Positions 1-5,369 are shown, counted from the first letter of the stretch. The stretch: DNA of 5,529 nucleotides from Candidatus Omnitrophota bacterium (GCA_030692055.1 JAUYCY010000126.1:1-5529), one strand, 5' to 3'. Notes: a model not told the origin generated them from the letters alone. A program made the numbers and translations.

Positions 1-2
1 TA

Positions 3-92
3 GCGCATAAAAAAGAATTAATTGGCACAGGAATAACTCATAGAGTAGCCTGGAGGCAAGGGGTATTGGCACTAATTAAAAAATTCTTTTAA
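3..92 (+). CDS. C-terminal fragment of an unidentified upstream gene
   Basis: The frame is open from the left edge of the window to a TAA at 90-92, giving about 29 residues that end in VAWRQGVLALIKKFF. The short basic and hydrophobic tail looks like the C-terminus of a membrane-associated enzyme, and many glycosyltransferases of such loci end in this way. The fragment is too short to assign a family. It lies on the same strand as everything else and 105 nt before the next start, so it could be the preceding gene of the same glycan locus. A chance open frame of 30 codons in AT-rich DNA cannot be excluded. Confidence 0.35.
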   Translation, partial: AHKKELIGTGITHRVAWRQGVLALIKKFF

Positions 93-197
93 TAACTATT
101 CAAGGTATCTACAGTACGTTAAATCTAATATTAGCTTTTTCGCAAAAGTCAGATAAACATATATTTCTATAACAAGCGACGGAAGAAGTGCTTTAGA

Positions 198-789
198 TTG
201 CTTAATGTATTACGAACCATGGCTTTAAAATATCGACAAAAAATTTTTAATAATAAAAAAGATTCATGGAAGATATTATTGTTAAGTTTTGCTGCATATT
301 TTTTCTTAATGGTTGGTTACGGCATTATAAGAGGCCTTTTGAATAATGATTTACCTATGGGCGGCGATCAACTATTCTATAGAATATCAGGGTATAGCCT
401 CTCGCGTGGTTTAGGCTATACCTTTGATGGGATAACATCGCATGGAATGTACCAAATCGGATATCCGCTTTTTTTTAGGTGTATTATTTAAAATATTCGG
501 AAATAATATTATTCCGGTAATAATAATTCAATACATTTTAGGATTATTTAACTTATTTTTATTTTCACGGATATTAGATAGTATTATAACTTCAAACCCG
601 CTAAAATATATTTCCATTTTTATATATTTAAGCAATTACATTATAATTTACTCCCCAAGTCTAATTATGTCCGAAATGCTTGGCATCTTTTTGTTTTTAT
701 TATTCATATTATTTATCATAAAATATTTTGTGTCTTATAAAAAAATATATGTGTTTTTTGCAAGTATTTTCTTCGGATATTTAACTTGA
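198..789 (+). pseudogene. GT-C membrane glycosyltransferase (GT39/ArnT-like), frameshifted and truncated
   Basis: This is the N-terminal part of a polytopic GT-C transferase that would move a sugar from a polyprenyl-phosphate carrier on the outer face of the membrane. The chosen start is TTG at 198, because GGAAGAAG at 181-188 gives 9-nt spacing; the alternative ATG at 219 has no ribosome binding site. After a first membrane helix (residues about 26-48) comes GGDQLFY, whose Asp57 matches the conserved acidic residue of the first periplasmic loop. Next is the GYPLFLGVLFKIFG pattern typical of the family, then several hydrophobic helices including SPSLIMSEMLG, which fits the second conserved motif. 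The frame breaks in a T8 tract at 469-476; seven Ts would restore PLFLGV. The joined product stops at GYLT, about 196 residues, whereas family members usually exceed 450. The stop falls where IS-related sequence begins, so an insertion probably cut the gene. The GT-C assignment is fairly secure; the exact family (GT39 or GT83) is not. Confidence 0.6.
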
Positions 790-797
790 GTAATTCC

Positions 798-837
798 CCG
801 CAGCTCACCTCGCGGCGAAGCCGAGGGTTTGCTGCGG
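798..837. repeat. Nested palindrome in the IS leader
   Basis: CCGCAGC at 798-804 pairs with GCTGCGG at 831-837. Inside it, CCTC at 808-811 pairs with GAGG at 823-826, and GGC at 814-816 pairs with GCC at 820-822 around a GAA loop. The result is a GC-rich two-storey hairpin of about 40 nt in AT-rich surroundings. The corresponding leader of copy 2 lacks it, although both share CCCCGC at its left edge. It could be the terminal structure of the IS, a small REP-like insertion, or a read-through barrier. It is followed by CTTTAGGTTATTTTTG, which contains T runs but not an uninterrupted U tract. Confidence 0.5.
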
Positions 838-873
838 CTTTAGGTTATTTTTGTATTGATACCTTGCCAGCTT

Positions 874-897
874 GCAGGCTGGGTCAAATCAACCTGC
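874..897. repeat. Stem-loop with loop GGGTCAAATC upstream of transposase copy 1
   Basis: The left arm GCAGGCT (874-880) and right arm AACCTGC (891-897) pair at six of seven positions around the 10-nt loop GGGTCAAATC. The same loop occurs at 5397-5406 between arms that differ in sequence but still pair. It lies upstream of the putative -10 box at 940-945, so it would not be in the transposase mRNA if that promoter is real. A transposase-recognition site near the left end, or protection from outside transcription, fits better than translation control. Confidence 0.55.
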
Positions 898-939
898 TGT
901 TCTTTGATATATTAGCGTAAAAACCGATAAAATCTATGT

Positions 940-971
940 TATAATAACCTCAAAGATACAAAAACAGGAGG
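940..971 (+). promoter_or_regulatory. Putative -10 box and ribosome binding site of transposase copy 1
   Basis: A perfect TATAAT sits at 940-945, but no convincing -35 hexamer lies at the right distance; GTAAAA at 917-922 is the best and is poor. AGGAGG at 966-971 is a full-strength ribosome binding site 6 nt before the ATG at 978. The same arrangement recurs in copy 2. Confidence 0.45.
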
Positions 972-977
972 TTATAT

Positions 978-2118
978 ATGGCATATATAATAGGTAATCG
1001 CAATCAATTAACGTTTCTACCGCCGGCAATAGAAGATTATATAACTCAAGACGATCCAGTACGCGCCTATGATGCGTTTGTGGAAGCGCTTGATTTTAAT
1101 GATTTAGGCATCGTCATAGACGAAAACCTATTCGGCGCCAACCCCTATTGGCCAAAAGCCATGGTAAAACTTTTAGTATATGGTTATTCCTACCCAGCAG
1201 GATGCCCTGTTGGACTATGGCGTACGAACTTCGCGTAAATTAGAAAGAGCTTGTTATTATAATTTATCGTTTGTCTGGTTAACCGGCGGCTTAAAACCCG
1301 ATTATCGCACGATTGCCAGATTTCGCATCGACAACAAAGAAGTTCTAAAAAGAATATTAAAACAATGCGTAAAAATGTGCATAAAGCTTGATCTTATCGA
1401 AGGAAATACCTTGCTTGTTGACGGCACGAAAATCAAAGCTAACGCCTCTCTGAAAAATACCTGGACTGAAAAAGACTGCCAGGAATACTTAGAAAAAATA
1501 TCAAAGAACATCGAAGACATAATCGCCGAAAGCGAACGGCTCGACCAGCAGGAAGACGATACTGGCTCGCTGGTAAAACTAAAAGAAGAATTACAAAACA
1601 AGGAAACGCTAGTCGCGCATGTCAAGGAAATCGCCGACGAACTAAAAAGAAACGGTACAACATACACTAACACAACCGACCCCGAAAGCATAAAGACTAA
1701 AGGCGACCGAGGCACAAAAATGTATTACAATGGGCAGATTGCCGTTGACGAAAAACACGGCCTTATCGTTGAGGCTAGAGCCGTAAGCTCCGCATTTGAC
1801 GTCAACCAATTAAGTAAACAAGTCGAGCAGGCGCAAGACACACTGGGTACGCCGCCTAAAACAGTGTGTGTCGATGCCGGCTATCACAGCACATCCGACA
1901 TAGAAAAGATAGACCCTTCGGTTACCGTAATCGTACCCTCACAGGCTCAAGTTATCAAAGAACGTACGCCGGAAAAGATAAAGCCATTTTCTAAAGATGT
2001 ATTCAGCTACGATCAAGGTAACGACCAATATATCTGCCCGGCAGGAAAACGATTATCGCGCACGAATCTGCCGGTGTTCTACGCAAATGACAGAATAGCG
2101 TATAAAGCCAATGCGAGG
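978..2118 (+). pseudogene. IS1182-family DDE transposase, disrupted and C-terminally truncated
   Basis: The product begins MAYIIGNRNQ and follows the IS1182-family order: an N-terminal helical domain with LLVYGYSY and RKLERACYYNLSF, the LKPDYRTIARFR motif, first catalytic Asp in LLVDGTKIKAN (codon 1420-1422), a charged coiled-coil insert (about 1470-1660), the TDPESIKTKGD stretch, and second catalytic Asp in CVDAGYHS (codon 1873-1875). A 25-nt insertion at 1194-1218 splits the gene between GYSY and GVRTSRK and shifts the frame; removing it restores a continuous protein. Similarity ends near YKANA (about 2115). The cysteine cluster and the third catalytic acid, expected downstream, are absent. 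The remnant of about 371 residues is shorter than typical members (roughly 450-550) and cannot be an active transposase. Strong ribosome binding site and clean start confirm the 5' end. Confidence 0.85.
1194..1218. other. 25-nt insertion with an imperfect palindrome inside the transposase gene
   Basis: The sequence between codon TAC (1191-1193) and codon GGC (1219-1221) has no place in the transposase; without it the protein reads GYSYGVRTSRK as expected. Positions 1194-1213 form an imperfect inverted repeat: CCA-x-CAGG pairs with CCTG-x-TGG around ATGC, with one mismatched pair in the stem. CTAC at 1190-1193 and CTAT at 1215-1218 could be an imperfect short direct repeat bracketing the inserted bases. 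Its length is one more than a multiple of three, which accounts for the frame change. Confidence 0.55.
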
Positions 2119-2211
2119 TTAGGGGTATACTCGCATATATTGCTTTATTTTATTTTTGCGTTAAGTATAGATAGTATTTATAAAAATAATGGCAATAAAT
2201 GTAAATGTTAA
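2119..2211 (+). other. Hydrophobic tail fused to the transposase remnant, possibly the 3' end of the split GT-C gene
   Basis: After the transposase similarity ends, the same frame continues as LGVYSHILLYFIFALSI and then a polar, lysine-rich end with a TAA at 2209-2211. This is unlike a transposase C-terminus, which should carry cysteines and a catalytic Glu. One membrane helix followed by a short basic tail is how many GT-C glycosyltransferases end. It may therefore be the far end of the gene starting at 198, left after a deletion that removed the middle of that gene and the right part of the IS. The match is by character only; it could equally be a chance extension. Confidence 0.25.
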
Positions 2212-2447
2212 CGTTTATAAATACACAACATAATACCAAACCTAGCTATATAGGAAAAGTAAAACTCTGGGGGTGTAATCAAGTAGTTTAATGTATGTTT
2301 TTTATTGCGAATATGGGCAGTAGATCCAACAAGAAGGACAGTTTAATTAATAACCTTATATCTTTCTCTAGTTCGCTACCCCACAGTGTCGCACAGTTTA
2401 TTGACTATACGCAACATAGCAAAATGAGTAATTGAACTATTTGATGA
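2212..2447. other. Apparently non-coding, decayed stretch
   Basis: Stops are frequent in all frames and nothing is recognisable. The longest plus-strand frame, ATG 2295 to TGA 2433-2435, gives 46 residues starting MFFIANMGSRSNKKD. It has no ribosome binding site and no family I know. It lies in the same frame as, and just upstream of, the glycosyltransferase remnant beginning near 2448, separated only by stops, so it may be eroded 5' sequence of that gene. No RNA gene, CRISPR array or convincing terminator is visible. Confidence 0.3.
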
Positions 2448-3009
2448 AAAAATAAAATAAAGAGTTTGTGGTTAGTATTGTTTGTTTGGCACGGCTCTTT
2501 GGCAGCCGAAGCTATTTTAGTCTTTAAAAAAATTCGCTTTGACAGAAATACTTGCTATTTTAATTTCAGTCGAGGCGATGACCTTGATTTAGTATATAGA
2601 ATGCAACATCATCACTTAAGTTTTAGCAAAGCCGACCAGGCAAGACTGGTGCATCTCACGATGCCTTCTATAGGTAGAAAAATAACCGCTAGTAGTCATT
2701 TTACTAACGGAGCATACATAACTCTAAAAAGGAGTTCGGTATTAAGATATTATTTTCTTATGGCTATGGGGGGGGTATACGGCAATTTTCTTTCGGCCGG
2801 CACACCGCTTAATTGCTAAGCGCCTATCTCAGGGAGTATATCTCTATGATACAGTGTTCACGTTTCCTTATTACTTAGACAAGCTAGTTATTGGTGAAAG
2901 AAATATAATTGCGGCAATAAAATTAGTATATTATATTTTATTTGATAACCCTCTTCGCGCAAAAATAAAAAACCTTTTTGAAGAAATTTCTTTTCGGTTA
3001 GGGGCTTGA
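2448..3009 (+). pseudogene. C-terminal remnant of a probable family 2 glycosyltransferase, frameshifted
   Basis: Two overlapping frames join into one protein-like sequence. The first contains HGSLAA, FKKIRFD and YFNFSRGDDLDLVYRM, then ARLVHL. This resembles the acceptor-binding part of GT2 enzymes: 'FKKIGFDE', an acidic G-D/E-D-x-D-L motif, and a later VxH. The second, from about 2776, reads TAIFFRPAHRLIAKRL and ends with LFDNPLRAKIKNLFEEISF and TGA 3007-3009. The switch falls in a G8 tract at 2768-2775; seven Gs would join the frames without a stop. The N-terminal nucleotide-sugar binding half, with its DxD motif, is absent upstream, where frames are closed, so the gene is dead in this assembly. 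A TTG at 2466 opens the first frame, but nothing suggests it is a real start. The GT2 assignment rests on the GDDLDL neighbourhood and locus context, and is moderate. Confidence 0.5.
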
Positions 3010-3025
3010 TATTTCCTCAAAAAAG

Positions 3026-3054
3026 TGGACATATTAAAAAAATAGTGTTAGTAT
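3026..3054 (+). promoter_or_regulatory. Candidate promoter of the three-gene operon
   Basis: TGGACA at 3026-3031 (five of six matches to the -35 consensus) lies 17 nt before TAGTAT at 3049-3054 (four of six matches to the -10 consensus). This places a transcription start near 3061, just ahead of the ATG at 3079. An overlapping TATAAA at 3052-3057 is a better -10 hexamer but would need a 20-nt spacer. The region is the only intergenic gap before the intact operon, so a promoter here makes sense. In AT-rich DNA such matches arise easily. Confidence 0.35.
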
Positions 3055-3078
3055 AAACTAAAATAACAAATTATAAAA

Positions 3079-4080
3079 ATGATAAAAATTGCCTTGTTTG
3101 GAATAGGTTATTGGGGGCCAAATTTATTGAGGGTATTTATTTCTTTGCCAAAAGTCAAGGTAAGCATAATTTGTGACAAGAATAAAAAATTAGTCGACAA
3201 ATTTAAGTTGCTTTATCCAAAAATAAAGTTTTCCAGCGATGTCGGGGAGGTCCTAAAAAGTAAAGCGATAGATGCGGTAGTTATTTCTACCCCCGCAACA
3301 ACGCATTACGCTATTGCCAAAGTAGCTTTAAGCGCAGGCAAGGATGTCTTTACGGAAAAACCACTTGCCCTCAAAGTTAAAGACGCAGCGGATTTAGTAA
3401 ACTTAGCACAAAAATATAGAAGAATTCTTATGGTGGGTCATTTGCTTGAATATCACCCCTCCGTTTTAAAGCTAAAAAGCTTAATCGATAACGCAGAGCT
3501 AGGCCGTATTTATTATATTGAGTCAAGGCGTCTTAACTTAGGTAAAATTCGCCACGAAGAGAATGTCCTTTGGAGTTTGGCTACGCATGATATCGCTACC
3601 ATGATTTTTCTTTTAGGTAAAATGCCAAGTTTTGTTAATGCCGGAGGCGGTAGTTATATTCAAAAACAGGTTGAAGACCTCGCATTTGTTACATTACATT
3701 TTCCCGGAAATATTTTAGGCCACATCAGCGTTAACTGGCTTAGCCCAAGAAAAGTAAGAGAGATAACAGTGGTTGGTTCACGGAAAATGGCAATTTTTGA
3801 TGACATGGCTCCAGAGGAAAAATTAAAAATATGGAATCAATATAAAGAGAAAGAAAGATTTGTAGACTACGCGCGCTTACCTACCCTAAAGTTTGGTTCA
3901 ATATCTATACCCAGGGTAAGGTTAGATGAACCGCTTAAACTCGAATGCGAACACTTTATTGAATGCGTAAAACATAGAAGAAAGCCGCGTAGTGACGGCA
4001 AGGATGGATTAGGGGTATTAAGGGTATTAAAAGCCGCGCAAGATTCTTTAGAAAAAAGGAAGGTGATGAAAATTGCATAA
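3079..4080 (+). CDS. Gfo/Idh/MocA-family NAD(P)-dependent sugar oxidoreductase
   Basis: This cytoplasmic dehydrogenase probably oxidises a hydroxyl of a nucleotide sugar; WbpB/WlbA-type enzymes of the same superfamily oxidise C3 of UDP-N-acetylglucosaminuronate. The 333-residue length is normal. An N-terminal Rossmann fold carries GxGxxG in GIGYWG (residues 8-13), Asp33 ends strand two, STPATTHY lies at 70-77 and the family signature EKP at 93-95. The C-terminal domain has GHLLEYHP (120-127), a usual place for substrate contacts, and SLATHDI (166-172) with the conserved His-Asp pair. No frameshift or missing motif is seen. The ATG at 3079 begins exactly where the Rossmann strand should (MIKIALFG), although its ribosome binding site is weak. 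It overlaps the acetyltransferase by 8 nt, so the two are translationally coupled. Superfamily membership is certain; the substrate is inferred from the neighbour. Confidence 0.9.
   Translation: MIKIALFGIGYWGPNLLRVFISLPKVKVSIICDKNKKLVDKFKLLYPKIKFSSDVGEVLKSKAIDAVVISTPATTHYAIAKVALSAGKDVFTEKPLALKVKDAADLVNLAQKYRRILMVGHLLEYHPSVLKLKSLIDNAELGRIYYIESRRLNLGKIRHEENVLWSLATHDIATMIFLLGKMPSFVNAGGGSYIQKQVEDLAFVTLHFPGNILGHISVNWLSPRKVREITVVGSRKMAIFDDMAPEEKLKIWNQYKEKERFVDYARLPTLKFGSISIPRVRLDEPLKLECEHFIECVKHRRKPRSDGKDGLGVLRVLKAAQDSLEKRKVMKIA
4056..4065 (+). promoter_or_regulatory. Ribosome binding site that decides the TTG start of the acetyltransferase
   Basis: AAGGAAGGTG at 4056-4065 ends 7 nt before TTG 4073. 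No ATG or GTG in the acetyltransferase frame lies nearby; the ATG at 4066 belongs to the oxidoreductase frame. The site therefore supports initiation at TTG, inside the end of the upstream gene. Confidence 0.6.
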
Positions 4081-4771
4081 AAAAAAATATTTTGCTGCTA
4101 AAAGTGCCATTGTTGATAAGGGGGCCAAAATTGGCGAAGGTTCTCAGATTTGGCATTTTAGCCATATAATGAAGGGTGCTCAAATTGGTAAAAATTGTAA
4201 GATGGGCCAAAATGTACTTGTGGCTGATGGTGCCAAAATTGGTAATAATGTGAAAATTCAAAATAATGTTTCGGTATATTCTGGCGTCACCCTGGAAGAC
4301 GATGTTTTTTGTGGTCCTTCAATGGTTTTTACCAACGTTAAAAAGCCTCGGTCTTTATACCCCGTAAATAAAAGATACGACGAAACTTTAGTTAAGAATG
4401 GCGCAACTATTGGTGCAAACGCTACGGTTGTATGCGGAGTTACCATAGGAAAGTATGCTTTTGTCGGTGCCGGCAGCGTGGTAACCAAAGATGTTTCTGA
4501 TTATGCTTTAGTTTATGGTAATCCTGCAAAATTACAGAGTTGGGTCTGTGAATGCGGGCAGAAACTAGAGTTAGCAAAAAAAAAGAAAATATGTATTTGT
4601 AATAAATGCCAGCGTGGATATACAGTAAATGAAGCTCCACGGGCTAAAGCCCGTGGTTTCTCACAGACGCTGCGCGCGGAGCGAAATCCCGACCACGCTT
4701 CCATCCACGGTCTAAAGACCGTGGTTTTATCGCGTCGGGATAAAAATCAATTACAGGAGGTACGTGGTTGA
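4073..4771 (+). CDS. WbpD/WlbB-type hexapeptide-repeat N-acetyltransferase with zinc-ribbon tail and element-derived C-terminus
   Basis: This left-handed beta-helix acyltransferase most likely transfers acetyl from acetyl-CoA to a 3-amino group of a UDP-amino-uronic acid or similar sugar. Hexapeptide turns run from about residue 12 to 150 (AKIGEGSQIWHFSHI, GAQIGKNCKMGQNV, NNVKIQNNVSVYSGV, LEDDVFCGPSMVFTNV, GANATVVCGVTIG, AFVGAGSVVTKDV, YGNPAK). The KIQNNVSVY and DDVFCGPSMVFTNV blocks are characteristic of the WbpD/WlbB group. A linker with an A9 tract leads to a Cys pair at 159/161 and another at 176/179 (plus Cys174), a small zinc-ribbon seen in some relatives. The natural protein should end near GYTVNE (residue 187). 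Residues 188-232 are encoded by the palindromic element at 4637-4741 and its flank, and their arginine-rich composition is unlike the rest. The gene overlaps the oxidoreductase by 8 nt and the sugar transferase by 4 nt. A second A9 tract covers codons 3-5. Confidence 0.88.
   Translation: MHKKKYFAAKSAIVDKGAKIGEGSQIWHFSHIMKGAQIGKNCKMGQNVLVADGAKIGNNVKIQNNVSVYSGVTLEDDVFCGPSMVFTNVKKPRSLYPVNKRYDETLVKNGATIGANATVVCGVTIGKYAFVGAGSVVTKDVSDYALVYGNPAKLQSWVCECGQKLELAKKKKICICNKCQRGYTVNEAPRAKARGFSQTLRAERNPDHASIHGLKTVVLSRRDKNQLQEVRG
4637..4741. repeat. Twin-palindrome REP/MITE-like element inside the acetyltransferase 3' end
   Basis: Two 20-nt palindromes lie in the same orientation 48 nt apart: CCACGGGCTAAAGCCCGTGG at 4637-4656 and CCACGGTCTAAAGACCGTGG at 4705-4724. 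They are identical except for one base pair, which changes from G-C to T-A on both arms so that pairing is kept. The second is enclosed by a further inverted repeat, ATCCCGAC at 4686-4693 and GTCGGGAT at 4734-4741, and the spacer is GC-rich (GCTGCGCGCGGAGCG). GC content is far above that of the flanking gene. The design matches REP/BIME units and small non-autonomous elements mobilised by Y1 (IS200-like or RAYT) transposases. No such transposase gene is in the window. The element has no stop in the acetyltransferase frame and is translated. Confidence 0.8.
4755..4760 (+). promoter_or_regulatory. AGGAGG ribosome binding site for the sugar transferase
   Basis: A perfect AGGAGG lies 7 nt before TTG 4768 and fixes this unusual start. 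The GTG at 4764 is in another frame. The site begins only 14 nt after the palindromic element ends, so the outer stem of that element is close enough to influence initiation. Confidence 0.75.
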
Positions 4772-5364
4772 ATTATTTTGTCGCGAAGAGATGTTTTGAC
4801 TATGGACTTTCTTTAATTGGTTTGTTGGTATTTATACCCCTAATGTGGTTGATTGCATTCTTGGTAATTATTCAAGATGGCCGGCCGATATTTTATGTCA
4901 AAAAAGCATTAGGTATATACGGAAAAGTATTCAAAACATTTAAGTTCCGCTCGATGAAGAATGAGTCGCTATACATTACAAAACTAGGTAAGATGCTTCG
5001 CGAAACCGCAATGGACGAGTTACCGCAACTATTAACTATTGCAAAAGGAGAAATGTCCTTTGTTGGTCCGAGGCCATACGGTGTTGAAAAATACGGTATC
5101 TCAAGAGATTCTACAGGCGAAAAGGTCCTGCCGCATACATTAATTCCAGAGAGGGTAGCTTTCGCAAAGCGCTTAGGAGCCACGCCGGGCTTAACTGGTT
5201 TAGCGCAGTTATATGCACCAAAGCATGCCAGCGACGAAGAGGTATTACGGTTGGACTTAAAATATATCACAAATAAAAATTTTATTTTAGATTTGTACAT
5301 AATCCTTGTATCTTTTTGGATTACTTTAAAGAGGGGTTGGGAAAAACCAACCAGGAAGATATAA
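4768..5364 (+). CDS. Bacterial sugar transferase (PglC/WcaJ-type phosphoglycosyl transferase)
   Basis: This monotopic membrane enzyme transfers a phosphosugar from a UDP-sugar to undecaprenyl phosphate, the first membrane step of repeat-unit assembly. It has the compact form of the family (198 residues, catalytic domain only), without the N-terminal helices of WbaP-like proteins. KRCFDYGLSLIGLL begins the membrane-embedded helix, with Pro24 at the expected kink. IFYVKKALGIYGKVFKTFKFRSM covers the conserved basic loop (FKFRSM at residues 58-63). The catalytic Asp-Glu pair is in MDELPQL (Asp83, Glu84), followed by GEMSFVGPRP (94-103) and PGLTGLAQ. A hydrophobic segment, FILDLYIILVSFWITL, near the end fits the usual C-terminus. 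All key residues are present and the frame is intact. TTG 4768 is chosen from AGGAGG 7 nt upstream and from the family's usual N-terminus. The gene overlaps the acetyltransferase stop by 4 nt and is last before an IS. The sugar used cannot be read from sequence. Confidence 0.92.
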   Translation: MNYFVAKRCFDYGLSLIGLLVFIPLMWLIAFLVIIQDGRPIFYVKKALGIYGKVFKTFKFRSMKNESLYITKLGKMLRETAMDELPQLLTIAKGEMSFVGPRPYGVEKYGISRDSTGEKVLPHTLIPERVAFAKRLGATPGLTGLAQLYAPKHASDEEVLRLDLKYITNKNFILDLYIILVSFWITLKRGWEKPTRKI

Positions 5365-5369
5365 TTAAT

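Larger units (their letters stand above)
790..2118 (+). mobile_element. Degraded IS1182-family insertion sequence, copy 1
   Basis: The element holds a leader with two palindromic structures, a promoter-like region, and an interrupted transposase gene. Its left side is recognised by similarity to the leader at 5379-5498: the shared ATTYCCCCGC-like motif, a stem-loop with loop GGGTCAAATC, TGTTCTTTGA, a -10-like box, AGGAGG and the ATGGCATATA start. The left boundary is set where the glycosyltransferase reading frame stops making sense (about 787-796). The right end is missing: recognisable transposase sequence stops near 2115 and no right terminal repeat was found. No target duplication can therefore be shown. 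Copy 1 has roughly 65 nt more than copy 2 between the CCCCGC motif and the stem-loop, which suggests a further small insertion within its leader. Confidence 0.65.

Noticed and set aside
1180..1218. ATG 1180 as an independent start of a second transposase gene, or programmed frameshifting between the two frames
   Set aside because: There is no ribosome binding site before 1180, and no slippery heptamer. The frames are separated by a 25-nt insertion, which frameshifting cannot explain.
1302..1715. Long minus-strand open frame (137 codons) opposite the transposase
   Set aside because: It mirrors the codons of a clearly recognisable transposase, has serine- and phenylalanine-rich composition typical of antisense frames, and has no ribosome binding site.
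2295..2435. 46-codon open frame starting MFFIANMGSRSNKKD
   Set aside because: No ribosome binding site and no recognisable family. At this length an open frame is expected by chance, or it is eroded sequence of the adjacent glycosyltransferase.
3956..4704. Several minus-strand open frames across the oxidoreductase and acetyltransferase
   Set aside because: All are shadows of the hexapeptide-repeat and oxidoreductase coding sequence, with no independent support.
4637..4724. CRISPR repeats
   Set aside because: There are only two units, each a 20-nt palindrome, with a GC-rich 48-nt spacer inside a translated frame and no cas genes; a REP-like element fits better.
4893..5300. Minus-strand open frame (135 codons) opposite the sugar transferase
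   Set aside because: The plus-strand protein has all family motifs; the antisense frame shows no domain and no initiation signal.
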